Shown here: in pieces, positions 46,635 to 58,489 of the stretch
How the letters are laid out: each line of letters starts with the position of its first letter
Numbering within the stretch: the first letter of the stretch is position 1
NCBI RefSeq assembly: GCF_026151205.1
Contig: NW_026971776.1
Location: 1 to 64,000, forward strand
Direction: 5' to 3'
DNA from: Bolinopsis microptera
Taxonomy: Eukaryota; Ctenophora; Tentaculata; Lobata; Bolinopsidae
DNA: 64,000 nt
Made by a program: the position numbers and the translations under genes
Notes under the pieces: generated by a model
What the model saw: the letters and a program-made list of their open reading frames with translations, nothing else
Told to the model about the DNA's origin: nothing
Databases searched by the model: none

Positions 46635-46971
46635 GCACCTAGGACATACACCAAGGCTCATAAACAATCATACATTAGATCCACACAGGACTATCTCAGA
46701 TAGTGACACATATCCAGTGGACCATGCTCAGAAGTCCCTCGCCTGCCCGCCGAAGAAGAACATCTGAAGTGGGTTTGCTCTGAGCAAGGTAGTAACAGCT
46801 TCGAGACTCCAGAGGTCTGTTGCGTTGATATCTATTATTCTATGCTTTTGTATATACTTAGGGAGTCCTGGAGTGTGGCTAGCAGGAGTCACACTCTGTG
46901 GGCACGGCGAGAAGGCCTCCCTCTTCACTAGGAGGCCAGAAACCGTTGACCAAACCAGAGAGAGAGAGAGA
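46635..46971 (+). other. 3' UTR and (AG)n tail of the retrotransposon
   Basis: 337 nt after the ORF2 stop. It ends in an AG microsatellite (46957-46971) instead of poly-A, directly abutting the target duplication. Microsatellite tails are known in several non-LTR clades. Confidence 0.8.
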
Positions 46972-47651
46972 GTGTTCGAGCTAAAAAATTATTTAAGACA
47001 ATTTGTCTTCTAAAAGCACCTATTTGGTACTAAAAGATTCGTCTTACCAAGCTGATTGCGATTATGTAAAAATTATTTCAAAAAAACTGATACTTTTTGA
47101 GTTATAGGCATTTTAAGCCTTAAATCTGCCTTTTTTACGATGAATTTTACTAAGTCGTTTGAGGTCACATTGCATAGCTTAAAACTCAAATCTGAGAGAA
47201 ATCCTACTCCAAAAAGTTTGATATGATCATCAGCTACACTCACAAGAATTTTTAAAGCGATATCTGCTGACCCGGGTGATTGGTGAAATGTACAACTTTA
47301 GAAGTGGGAAAAATTTCAATTTTTATTTTTTCGACCTTGTTTGGTCTGTAACTTCGTCATTTATCGTTCAATTATATAATCCTTTCAATGGCTTCTTGTA
47401 CGGATTGTAAGTAATGTTCAGTAAAAAAAATCAGCCAAAACACTTTTAAAATGGCCGAACTATCGTATTACAGTGACAGACTTCTCCAAATTTTAAAAAT
47501 TTTCGAAAAAGACAAATATTTTTTTCTCGATGAGGGAATATTTTTAGAAAATTTTGAAGGTGTGCAATCTTATCTTTTTTGTCTATTTAACCATAATATA
47601 CAATAAAAACGATGTTCGGAGCAAAAACGTTTTTGGTGTATCTCCCCTTAA

Positions 47652-48395
47652 GGGGGCATACACCAAAACAGTGGTTTGTGCCGTCCAACCCAAATGACCT
47701 CATAGGCAGTTCAGTGACCATCTAGCGCACCGTTTCCACATTTAAAAAAATTATTTTTATAATACCCATTTTTGTAATCGAGCATTTCCTGGTTAGAGTG
47801 GAATTTTCGGAAAAACACAATTTGTTTCGTGGAGAGGCTATAAGTTAATCATTTCTTGCGGTATCGGGTTGAAATTTTGCTTGCCGTCTATTCACATCTA
47901 TTTCAAGGTGTGTGTAAAATCTTGATATCGTACCTAAAAAGGCTGGTGTGTTATAAATTTTTAAAGTTTAAAAAAGTCAAAAAGTTGAAATTGTCCTTTT
48001 CAGACTTATTTTAACCAATAAGTCAGTCAGGGAAGATCGGATTGATTTGATGGTTGACATGAACTTGTTCTCTGAATTCTGGCGCAGTTTTTGATGCCCT
48101 CAAAAATGTTTTCACTCATTTATCTTCAGATCTATTGGACTTCAAAGCCAAACAACAAATTTAGGCACATTTTTCGTTTTTAATACTTTAATATTTACTG
48201 ATTTTTCTAACATTTTGATAGGAATGTGCTAGTGACTTTTTGAAGGGCGCAAAATAACCGCAACTAGCACATTTATATATGAGTTATGAACAACAAAACA
48301 CCCTAAAATGCTTCCCTTTGAAGTTATGGGAGAAAATGTGATTTTTTGACTTTGCAGAAAGGTGCTAGTGTGGCGGTGTCCATAGTAGTAGTATA
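47652..48395. mobile_element. Half of a second TTAA-type element (inferred)
   Basis: Immediately right of the shared TTAA the sequence reads GGGGGCATACACCAAAACAG, very close to the terminus of the neighbouring transposon but pointing the other way. The following 700 bp differ from that element. The opposite terminus was not found before the 180-bp repeats, so the copy is truncated or its end lies elsewhere. Its 48.16-48.38 kb part resembles segments at 62.4-62.7 kb. Confidence 0.5.
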
Positions 48396-48911
48396 TCAGT
48401 TCTAACGTTGACCGTTTAGACACTGAGTCCCATGTGGATGAGCATATCGGGACTCAATGACATAGTTCAGGGACATAGTTTATCCTATTTTAATGGGCGC
48501 TTACCATTAGTTTAGCATATTAAGATTTGTCCCTCTCCTGCATGCAATGCCGGCCGGACCCTAAACTAACCCCTTTCGGAAAAATCTTCATGTTGGCAGA
48601 GTAAATCAGTTCTAAACGGTCAACGTAAAGACACTGAGTCCCATGAGGATGAGCATAGTTTATCCTATTTTAATGGGCGCTTACCATTAGTTTAGCATAT
48701 TAAGATTTGTCCCTCTCCTGCATGCAATGCCGGCCGGACCCGAAACTAACCCCTTTCGGAAAAATCTTCATGTTGGCAGAGTAAATCAGTTCTAAACGGT
48801 CAACGTTAAGACACTGAGTCCCATGTGGATGAGCATAGTTTATCTTATTTTAATGGGCGCTTACCATTAGTTTAGCATATTAAGATTTGTCCCTCTCCTG
48901 CATGCAATGCC
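48396..48911. repeat. 180-bp tandem repeat, about three copies
   Basis: Copies begin at 48396, 48606 and 48786 with TCAGTTCTAA and include GACACTGAGTCCCATG, GCTTACCATTAGTTTAGC and TGCATGCAATGCCGGCCGG. Copy 1 carries an extra 30-bp internal repeat. The third copy ends at CATGCAATGC. Confidence 0.9.
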
Positions 48912-50586
48912 CTCGCCTATATAATACCCAGACCCAAATCTCTGGCCAGAGTTGTTTTAGAGTTGTGCATCATCTTTGGTTTAAACCCCCGATTTCTGCA
49001 AATCTAGATTTACGTTTTTCCCCAGGTAAAATCACTAAAAACTTATGTTTGGTCTTATTGTGCTTTCGAGCCACACTTAAAAGTTTTCTGCTACTCTCAG
49101 TAATTACATAATTCTTCATAAATCTTCAAGTTAAACAATAATTGCATCGGGCTACAAGAAAATGATACAAAATGAGTATAACATAATAAATTAATTCGAC
49201 AAATCTCGTGAGCTTGGCTCTCACATTGCATACCTCCCCTGCAGTTTTTACTACCTGGCTGGTTAGAATCTTAATGTTTAAATTATTTGCTATTAGTTTA
49301 AAAGAGAAATTAATATTTTGTGACAAGGCGGAGGTCGGATTTTTGATGATCATGAGCTTTTATGTCAGGCACAAGTTTCTCATTCTCGCACCAAACTTGT
49401 ATTATTGGCATTTTGTAAATATTTGCAAGTTAATAGTGTATTTCATATTGTCAGTGTCTCTTTTGAGTCTCCATATGAGTTTGGATAACACGGTTGACGT
49501 TTCGTAGAACTCATTCTTTAAGCTTCGGCAATAATTTGACCAACACTTTTTGAAAGCGTTTCAGTCAGACCTTATATCTTTATATGTATAAATATGATGC
49601 TCTGCCTTCCGATAATACATTGGCCTGGTAAACAGTTGATTTGATCTGACATTTTCACGGCAATGGACAATTTGTTTTTGCAAGTTGCGGAATCTTGGTC
49701 GGTGGAGTCGCCTTGTGAGCTTATAGTTATAAATTCGGCAACAGTATTTTATTTTACCGTGTTTATGTTGATGACTTTGTGGAGGTGCTTTAGGATATAC
49801 TTGTCTGGGATGTTGAAGAACTTCTTCCCAATATTAGAATATTAGTTTCCACATTTGATATATGTATATATAGACGCTTTGACAGTCAATTACTTATTCT
49901 GTATGTGAATGTTTGGGACACCTTTTCAGTATGTGATCTATTGTTGAATTCTTGTCGCCAAGCAGACAATTGCTCAAAGCTGAGCTCTTTATTAAACAAA
50001 TCTCTAGTCCCATGTCAACGCACCTATCCGAAATAAAATTTGCTCGCACAAAACCTGGTTATCATGAATATGGAGCATAGTACTCAGCCTCCTGAGGGCC
50101 AATAACGGACATGGAATCAAGTCACGTGATTCAGTGATAAGGTTTTATTGGATATATATTCTTAATACTTCAATTGCGAGATGGGCAACCTCCCCCAGTT
50201 AAAATTCACGTCAAAACGTCTTAATACTTTAAATATCCTTGACGGTTTTAATTGCCCAATTCGACCTGGTTAATGAATAAAACATTCAAAATGACATCCT
50301 TCTGACTCCCCTGGACCTTGAGTATTGTGTATTTAGGACTTTAGGAAACGTGCAGTATGATGGGTTGTACTGCCCCTTACTCACTTTGACTTACATTACA
50401 ACTGAAAACAACTGAATTGAATGAAACTAACTGAATTAACAAACAAACTCTATTGAAATTAATGTCTAGATATAGTTGTTATGAGTAGAATGTGAGCTTT
50501 GTTTTTAAACGTATAATTTTAAAATTGCTTTGTGAAATTTAAACTTTAAGCTAACTCAAACTGAAAATAATTATTTCTACAGAGAA
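48912..50586. other. No gene recognised
   Basis: Open frames of 60-99 codons exist on both strands (for example 49208-49507 + and 49353-49126 -), but none has splice borders, a domain or coding character that I trust. A short segment with ATAGACGCTTTG.CAGTCAATT at about 49870-49891 matches the tail of family B. There is a CACGTGATT near 50122. Confidence 0.45.
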
Positions 50587-52204
50587 ATGTCGATATTTCT
50601 TCTACTAACGCTTCACCTACTCTTCTCTCCTGCTCAATGTGGTAGGTTTCATATAGGTTATTGCTCTTAAATGACCACTTTCTCACTTTCATGGGGGGGG
50701 GGGGGGGGGGGGGACTGAAATTTTGAAAACTGATTGAGTTGTTACAATTTTAATGAGATTCCGCGAATATCGCGAACCAAGATACGGGCAATTTAATTAA
50801 TTTTTTGTGGTTTTTTCGGTTTAGTATCCACATTTAAACAAATATAAAGCTATAACTTACAGAGAATATGTAGTTTAGGCTTACCTTTCATATAAAGTAA
50901 GTTTCATTCAAAAATATTGATATTTGCCCAATTTATGGGACGACATCTACCAAATTTGGTGCGTATGACCAAATATGGGCATATGGTTTTTTGCTCATAG
51001 CTCAGTCATTTTTCGTCCAATCTTGATGAAATTTCATATACGAGTTCAGAAGACCACTAGCTACAAGTAGAGCACATAAAATATGGGTATGGGGCATGTT
51101 CAGGGTATTTGGCTAAATTCGGCCTAATTTGGACCAAATATGGGCGTGGCTACCCCGCGGGAATGTTGGACAGACAATATCTAAAACTTAACTAAAGTAC
51201 TAGCAAAACTAACCGTCGTATCCTCTAAAATCACCTAATTTGTTTGCAATTTTAGGGAGGGGCACCAAAAGGGGAGATGGCGCCAACAGGGGGGCGCTTT
51301 TGCGGCGGGGGGGGGGGGGGGCGCCAACAGGCAACGTCACGCCACTGATAATGTATGAGTAACGCAGATTAGTAATCGTTGTATGAATATTGACGTGTTT
51401 CTTCAATAAATCTTGTATTATAAACCTACGCATCAGTAGTCAATAACTACATAAGGTTATTATAATGAAAATGAAATGATGGCGTTTGGACTTGTGACCA
51501 GCTCGCAGTACATTACATTAGTGATTAATGCACTCTCTGAATACCATCAGGCTAGCTGAAATTATTCATAATATAATTATTGAAATTATTACTTTATTAA
51601 AACTGTTTTGTAACATCAACTTTAGTGCTCGTACGGTAGCCAGTTAAAAATATCGTTAGTTACATATTATAAAGGTACTGTATAAGTAATAGTAATACTA
51701 ATACGTGTTATTGCAGCTAAGAGAGAAAGACTGGATGGTGAGATAGTCCCAGTCAGTGCTGCACAGTCCCGCACGTTAGGTGATGACGAGGAGGAGTATG
51801 GTGCTTACCTTGCTATAGACCTTGACCTGGAGATTAACTCCCACACAACATCTGGTAAAGACGGTAAACGTTGGTTAAAGATAACACTAGACCAGGTTCA
51901 CTGTGTTGAACAAGTGATGTATTTATTTAGTAGTGGTAATCCTCTCAACACCTGGACCTGCTCTATTAGAGACTGTAGTACCTGTGAGGGTAGCTATAAG
52001 TTCTGTAGTAGCTTCACCCTCACAGTGTACACAGAGGGAGCAGCACCTGATAACCTATCACCTGAATCTAACTACGGCTGCAAATACGGAGATACGGTGA
52101 AGCTAGAGGCGATTGATAACTTTATTGCGTACGAGATAGTGATAATCGGGAAACAAGGTGAGACTACTCATTATAAAACTTACTATATTCCTATTAGCAG
52201 GTAG
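50587..52204 (+). CDS. Secreted cysteine-rich lectin-like protein, two exons, 180 residues
   Basis: Exon 1 (50587-50641) encodes a signal peptide, MSIFLLLTLHLLFSPAQC. Exon 2 (51717-52204) follows a TTGCAG acceptor in phase 1 and ends in TAG. The mature part has YGAYLAIDLDLEINSHTTSG, KDGKRWLKITLDQVHCVEQV, a WTCS...DCSTCEG...FCSSF cysteine block, then TVYTEGAAPDNLSPESN, CKYGDTVKLEAI and a final EIVIIGKQGE. This resembles small secreted F5/8 type C (fucolectin-like, galactose-binding) domains that are frequent in cnidarians: a beta-sandwich that binds sugars outside the cell. The sugar specificity is not readable. The 1.07-kb intron holds a poly-G run and a truncated hAT MITE. No transmembrane segment follows. 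Confidence 0.82.
50694..50713. repeat. Poly-G run in the lectin-like gene intron
   Basis: About 20 consecutive G residues on the + strand, 50 bp after the donor site. Length may be affected by sequencing error. Confidence 0.8.
51178..51347. mobile_element. hAT-type MITE, 5'-truncated copy in an intron
   Basis: It matches the right two thirds of the complete MITE at 4807-5093, from AACTTAACTAAAGTACTAGC to the terminal CGTCACGCCACTG. The left terminus is missing. A G13-14 run interrupts the GGGGCGCC block. It lies in the intron of the lectin-like gene. Confidence 0.85.
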
Positions 52205-52917
52205 GATATGTTCACGGTGTAAATTAGAGTGAAATATGTGTGAAAACACACAATGAACCTTTTTAAGTTTCTTCATATCCCCCAACTGATTCAATGGAGT
52301 AATCTAAAAATGTTTTTATCAGATGATAGCCCTAACCGAACATCTTTATTTCAGGATGTTTAAAACGTTCGGTTGCAGAGCAAAAAATGTGTACCCATGC
52401 ACTTCGCGCGCACTGTAATTGTAAACACTGACATGATATGATCTCGGAGTTATAACCAGATATAATAATCATTAACTAAGATATCTTTTGTTTCTTTATA
52501 TAAAGCCAGTAGGATGAACTCTGAAATTTAAGATCAACTATACACATTTTAGCAGTCAACATTATGAGACGCCGGTTTGAAACTCAGCGAACAAATATAC
52601 TCGACCGTTAAGTTTTTGCGGGGGATTAGAGGGGATTTCTATCGAGGGTCACAAGTAAGTAAATTTAAAGTGATGACTGCATGCTCATCGCGAAAACCCA
52701 ATTCCTGATGGCCATAATTGACAAAAATAAGGGATAAATTCATTTAAAAGTTTTATGTTTTCATCTAATAGCTCGAAATAAATGTAACATATCATACTCA
52801 AATTTTACATAAAATATGGAAAAAGAATGAGTATTTTATAAGTTTATAGCTTATTTCTAGAGTGAAATTGATATCAATTATCTGTTTTTGTCATATTTCA
52901 GGTGAAGTATACCGAAA
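52205..52917. other. No gene recognised
   Basis: 3' flank of the lectin-like gene. No clear AATAAA close to the stop; AT-rich and without recognised elements. Confidence 0.45.
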
Positions 52918-53840
52918 ATGACGATTGTATCAAGACTAAAAGATAAACAGATGGCGATAACTAATGGATCTCAATCAGCTTCCAACCAGGTTTGCTCACA
53001 GTTTAATTTGAGAGTTTATATTTGGATAATGAAGCTATATAATTAAACTTTCCCTAAAAATGATTGCATATTTTATCCGTGAAACGTTTTACTAATTTAC
53101 TGTTTAGTGCAGCACTATTTTTGCATTACACATTGGTAAATCAATTTGGTTAAACTAAGATTACATCTATGCTGATCGATAAACCTTGATAATTTCTATC
53201 AATTTCTTTTGTTTAATGTCACCTTTTTATTTCCATAGTTATACCTGCTTAAAACTACCTCTAAGGTTTGGAACTTATTTTAGGCTAATAATTAATGTAC
53301 TTGATACTTATGTTATTGTTATCTTAGTCAACCAAATATCCTACTTTTGGTTATTTTCGCTTAAAATCTGAAATCTCTCTCTGTCACATAACCCAATAAT
53401 ATGTCGAATTATAGGTTGATTACATCGTTGTAGTCAGATCGTACTTTATTAAGACGGACAGTGAGCCAGACCTCATCAGACGGAACTCAACTGAGCTCAT
53501 GGTTTGGTATGTTCTTAAAATTATCAACATTAATTTATGAATACTAATCTGCTTACACAAACATGAATAGACGTAAGGACGTATATCATGATCTACTACT
53601 ATTTTGAGGGCTTTAGTTAAACTTTCAAATATTTAAGTATTTATATTGTATTTATCTATTTCATAGTTACTATTAGTATTAATAATAATTTTAATTTAAA
53701 ACTTTAATGTATATTTAATTTACGACATACCCCAATTTGCTTGGTATATTTGCAAGTGTCAACAGAAAATAAAGATCGGTGCGTTAACTGATCTTCTTTT
53801 CAGGATAAATAATAGACATAACTATGAAGAAATCTACTAA
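52918..53840 (+). CDS. Possible small three-exon gene, 66 residues, unknown
   Basis: Exons 52918-52989 (ATG, phase 0, donor GTTTGC), 53415-53506 (acceptor TTATAG, donor GTATGT) and 53804-53840 (acceptor TTTTCAG, TAA) join in frame. The first ends in SQSASNQ, the second reads VDYIVVVRSYFIKTDSEPD and the third is very short. The phases match at both junctions, but the donor of exon 1 is weak and no domain is recognised. Related exon-like pieces continue to 54.53 kb with stops between them. It may be a decayed gene. Confidence 0.3.
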
Positions 53841-54979
53841 CTATTCGACTGCAGAGTAGCACGAGGATCCCTGGAGTAGTACCAGACCACTATAACTGAT
53901 TTGCACGAAGATATGGAATTAGAGTCTTGCCTGCAGTGACCATAATCCAAAAAGTAAGTTATCGACCTGCAAAATTTGTTTCCTTACTAATACTTAATTC
54001 TTGACATCTTCCGGAAATACTTATTTTGACGTAAATCTAAGATTAACATTAACAAAACTTTATTAGTGTAACATAATTCGATTCTCTTCAAAATTCAGTT
54101 CACCGAGTTCATTGCAAATGAACCAATATCCTGTAAGACCGCGCAAGTGTAAAAGTCTATAATCCTGGATCGCGAGAAAGTTATGAGCATGAAATCGCGT
54201 AAAAAACGGTCTTAAATGTAAGTCAACAAAGTAGTACTAGTAGTACCGAATAAGAAAATCATTAAAAGAATTTATTTTGGTGCAGTATCTTGACCCTTTT
54301 TTCAGCCGAGCCCACTGGTAGAATTTTAACGTTACTCCTCGATTTTTAAAAGTTTTCCCGCGTTTTTCTGATACCAGCCGCTTCTCCACATGTTCGAGCA
54401 AAATTCACAACAATTTTCTTCAACACAGGTTATGAAGCCACTGCTATAAGTATAAAGGCAGACGAGATTTCCTGGAGCTTATAAGCATTCCTAATAATAT
54501 TGAAGCGGATCAGGCCCTAATTCTCGACGATTAAGCTTAAACTAAAATGTAAGTTGACAATAAAATACACAAGATAAAGATTTTTATCCCCATCATCTAA
54601 TATTCTATTGCGTGATTAATATTTGATCATCAAATGGTTGTGCGTATTGTGAAACTGGCAATAAGCCTTGTGTCATTGACGATTTAATATTAATACGGAG
54701 ACATCTTCAGATTTTCTGAGTTTGTATCACACAAGGTAAGACAGAGTAGCAGGCCAGGTAATGACACCCTAAAACATGAATATTCTAATACTGACCAACG
54801 GGGGCATTCTCAAAACGGCTCATAATCCAACATTACTTATATTAGAATCAGACTAGTTCAAATCTATATCATGGTGCATCTGGAAAAGCAAAGTGATTAC
54901 AGGATAACAATTGGGTCGTTAGAAACAGGGAGGAAATCAGCAGAAATAGTATTTTGGTATTATATAATCAATCAACTTT
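53841..54979. other. Exon-like fragments with stops; no gene called
   Basis: Several short stretches look coded but do not join. One ends at 53953 before GTAAGT and reads RRYGIRVLPAVTIIQK. One follows AATTCAG at 54101 (FTEFIANEPISCKTAQV, then stop). One follows ACACAG near 54428 (GYEATAISIKADEISWSL, then stop). Together with the three exons upstream they suggest a broken gene, but this is a guess. The stretch from 54.54 to 54.98 kb shows nothing. Confidence 0.25.
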
Positions 54980-55690
54980 GTAACTTTTTAACTGCACATT
55001 TACCGAAAGGATTCGGAGCTCTAAATTGTATGTTTTAACTGCACATTTACCGAAAGGATTCGGAGCTCTTAATTGTATGTTTTAACTGCACATTTACCGA
55101 AAGGATTCGAAGCTCTAAATTGTATGTTTTAACTGCACATTTACCGAAAGGATTCGGAGCTCTAAATTGTATGTTTTAACTGCACATTTACCGAAAGGAT
55201 TCGGAGCTCTTAATTCTTTAATTGTATGTAGTAACTGCACATTTACCGAAAGGATTCGGAGCTCTTAATTGTATGTAGTAACTGCACATTTACCGAAAGG
55301 ATTCGGAGCTCTAAATTGTATGTATTCACTGCACATTTACCGAAAGGATTCGGAGCTCTTAATTTTTTAATTGTATGTATTAACTGCACATTTACCGAAA
55401 GGATTCGGAGCTCTTAATTGTATGTATTAACTGCACATTTACCGAAAGGATTCGGAGCTCTTAATTGTATGTATTAACTGCACATTTACCGAAAGGATTC
55501 GGAGCTCTTAATTGTACGTATTAACTGCACATTTACCGAAAGGATTCAGAGCTCTAAATTGTATGTTTTAACTGCACATTTACCGAAAGGATTCGGAGCT
55601 CTAAATTGTATGTAGTAACTGCACATTTACCGAAAATATTCGGAGCTCTAAATTGTAATTTGTATGTATTAACTGCAAATTTACCGAAAG
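54980..55690. repeat. Minisatellite, 46-47 bp unit
   Basis: About 15 copies with AACTGCACATTTACCGAAAG and GATTCGGAGCTCTAAATTG, with TTTT/GTAG/ATTA variation before the first block. Two copies have an extra TTCTTTAATTG-type insertion. The last copies are degenerate. Confidence 0.95.
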
Positions 55691-55835
55691 TAAATTTTAT
55701 TTATTTTCAGTAAAACCGGGTTTGGGGGTTCAAGCGAAACTTACAATTCCTATAATTGCTTTAAATTATGACGAATAGAATGTTAGATAAAATGTATTGA
55801 TAACAATTGTTTGCAAGATACATTAAATGATGTGA

Positions 55836-56335
55836 ATAGTAACCAATAGTAACCAATAGTAACCAATAGTAACCAATAGTAACCAATAGTAACCAATAGT
55901 AACCAATAGTAACCAATAGTAACCAATAGTAACCAATAGTAACCAATAGTAACCAATAGTAACCAATAGTAACCAATAGTAACCAATAGTAACCAATAGT
56001 AACCAATAGTAACCAATAGTAACCAATAGTAACCAATAGTAACCAATAGTAACCAATAGTAACCAATTATAACCAATAGTAATCAATAGTAATCAATAGT
56101 AACCAATGGTAACCAATAGTAACCAATAGTTACCAATAGTTACCAATAGTTACCAATAGTTACCAATAGTCACCAATAGTTACCAATAGTTACCAATAGT
56201 TACCAATAGTTACCAATAGTTACCAATAGTTACCAATAGTTACCAATAGTTACCAATAGTTACCAATAGTTACCAATAGTTACCAATAGTTACCAATAGT
56301 TACCAATAATTACCAATAGTTACCAATAGTTACTA
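55836..56335. repeat. Minisatellite, 10-bp unit, two phases of variants
   Basis: About 27 units of AACCAATAGT (55846-56128) are followed by about 20 units of TACCAATAGT (56130-56335). The change is a single base applied to nearly every unit from one point on. Frames are open by repetition only. Confidence 0.95.
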
Positions 56336-56459
56336 ATAATACTTTGTATAAAAATTGATGATTCCGTTTAGTTTGAAGGTTTAAGCACATTAATTGGAAA
56401 TTTGAGGTCTCTAAAATTTTCAAATGCTGAGATGTGGAAAGTGGAAAATCGGTTTTAAG

Positions 56460-56530
56460 AAAGTTAACTATGGTTACTATGGTAACTGTGGTAACTATGG
56501 TAACTATGGTAACTATGGTAACTGTGGATT
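56460..56530. repeat. Short 9-bp array GGTAACTAT
   Basis: About seven units of GGTAACTAT/GGTAACTGT at 56468-56526. Confidence 0.85.
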
Positions 56531-56539
56531 TACCCCGAG

Positions 56540-56670
56540 TAAAATTCTTTGGGAACTCTCTGGAATGACTCTTAGGACCTGTGCAATTAATAATTTCCAG
56601 TAAATTAATATATTAATATTATATAATTTTGCCGGAAATTTGACTGTCAAATTTGACAAATTTGACAGTT
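56540..56670. mobile_element. Relic of the long-TIR transposon end
   Basis: TTTGGGAACTCTCTGGAATG and GGACCTGT match the inverted arm at 38195-38228, and ATTTGACTGTCAAATTTGAC recalls its terminus. The intervening sequence is lost or diverged. Confidence 0.5.
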
Positions 56671-56796
56671 AAATTTGGCAGCACTTTAGTACTTATATTA
56701 GTACTGTATTATAATAGTCTACACTTGTTCATTGCACTCAGTAATCCAGTATCGTTTGCTCAAACTTAACACTCTTTATACTGTTACACCTGAATA

Positions 56797-57955
56797 ACGA
56801 TGATACTCCACTAGCTCAGGTGACGATATTCCACTAGTTCAGGTGACGATATTCCACTAGTTCAGGCGACGATATTCCATTAGTTCAGGTGACGATATTC
56901 GACTAGTTCAGGTGACGATATTCCACTAGTTCAGGTGACGATATTCCACTAGTTCAGGTGACGATATTCCACTAGTTCAGGTGACGATATTCCACTAGTT
57001 CAGGTGACGATATTCCACTAGTTCAGGTGACGATATTCCATTAGTTCAGGTGACGATATTCGACTAGTTCAGGTGACGATATTCCACTAGTTCAGGTGAC
57101 GATATTCCACTAGTTCAGGCGACGATATTCCATTAGTTCAGGTGACGATATTCGACTAGTTCAGGTGACGATATTCCACTAGTTCAGGTGACGATATTCC
57201 ACTAGCTCAGGTGACGATATTCGACTAGTTCAGGTGACGATATTCCACTAGTTCAGGTGACGATATTCCACTAGTTCAGGTGACGATATTCCATTAGTTC
57301 AGGTGACGATATTCCATTAGTTCAGGTGACGATATTCCACTAGTTCAGGTGACGATATTCCACTAGCTCAGGTGACGATATTCCACTAGTTCAGGTGACA
57401 ATATTCCACTAGTTTAGGTGACGATATTCCACTAGTTCAGGTGACGATATTCCACTAGCTCAGGTGACGATATTCCACTAGTTCAGGTGACAATATTCCA
57501 CTAGTTCAGGTGACGATATTCCACTAGTTCAGGTGACGATACTCCACTAGCTCAGGTGACGATATTCCACTAGTTCAGGTGACGATATTCCACTAGTCCA
57601 GGTGACGATATTCCACTAGTTCAGGTGACAATATTCCACTAGTTTAGGTGACGATATTCCATTAGTTCAGATGACGATATTCCACTAGTTTAGGTGACGA
57701 TATTCCACTAGTTCAGGTGACAATATTCCACTAGTTTAGGTGACGATATTCCATTAGTTCAGATGACGATATTCCACTAGTTTAGGTGACGATATTCCAC
57801 TAGTTCAGGCGACGATATTCCATTAGTTCAGGTGACGATATTCCACTAGTTCAGGTGACGATATTCCACTAGTTCAGGTGACGATATTCCACTTGTTCAG
57901 GTGACGATATTCAATTCTGCTAGTTCAGATGACAATATTCCACTTGCTCACCAAT
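56797..57955. repeat. Minisatellite, 23-bp unit
   Basis: About 50 copies of GATATTCCACTAGTTCAGGTGAC (given here as unit length 23: GATATTCCACTAG plus TTCAGGTGAC). Variants ATTAG, CGACTAG, TAGCTCAG and GACAATATT recur in the same order in several blocks, which shows multi-unit duplication. Confidence 0.95.
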
Positions 57956-58489
57956 ATTGATCCACTCTTTTTGCTTGTATAGAATTAGATGAACGACCTT
58001 CAACGTTTGGATTGAGGAACTAGATCTAGAGCTTATAAATAGAATGCCAACTCGAACGGTCTAAGTACCTTAATTTTATTGAATTAGTAATATTATAACA
58101 CAAAACTGATTTGGAGGCCATTAAAGCATTTGACCCAGCCAAAAAAGTTTCAGTTGTATATCTTTTACGGTTTTTGCGGAACTTCGCGTTAAAGTTGATG
58201 CCGTGGTGTCAGTAAAATGGCACGGATATATATCGTCTCGCTTTATATAATATAGTAAGATTATAACACAAAACGCCTCAATCTTAAAGCCCCTCGTGCT
58301 ACGCACATTTGGGTTACTTTCATAACAATCCCTCGTGTTGCTCACTTTAAGTGGTTGTAAGTTGTAATATAATACCGGCGTTATGTATGAAATTGTTGTA
58401 ACACACTAGACAATTCCCTTACCGGTCGAGTACCGCATATTTTCATGTTTCTTTCGTACTAATTTATGATGTTTTGTAAATAGACTCAG
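57956..58489. other. No gene recognised
   Basis: Unique sequence; a 74-codon minus-strand frame (58345-58121) has no recognisable domain. Confidence 0.4.

Larger units (their letters stand above)
40717..46971 (+). mobile_element. Full-length non-LTR retrotransposon (I/R1-like group), 6.26 kb
   Basis: It is flanked by a perfect 13-bp target duplication GTGTTCGAGCTAA (40704-40716 and 46972-46984). A 5' UTR of 629 nt, two intact ORFs 60 nt apart and a 3' UTR of 337 nt ending in (AG)n make it complete. ORF2 has apurinic endonuclease, reverse transcriptase and RNase H domains. That order, with RNase H after the RT and a Cys/His knuckle at the end, fits the I-group superclade; the exact clade is not settled here. 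Intact ORFs and an unmutated duplication point to a recent, possibly still mobile copy. Confidence 0.93.
39556..47647. mobile_element. TTAA-flanked transposon with long inverted repeats, host of a LINE
   Basis: The ends are GGGGAGATACACCAAAAACG in inverted orientation, flanked by TTAA at 39552-39555 and 47648-47651. Left arm 39556-40622 and right arm about 47024-47647 are near-perfect complements except for a 442-bp extra block (39780-40221) in the left arm. TTAA duplication is typical of piggyBac and Kolobok. No transposase is visible; the interior is almost entirely the inserted retrotransposon. A 67-codon frame inside each arm is not a gene. Confidence 0.8.

Noticed and set aside
55761-56086. 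Minus-strand hydrophobic frames in the 10-bp array
   Set aside because: Repeat artefact of the AACCAATAGT unit.
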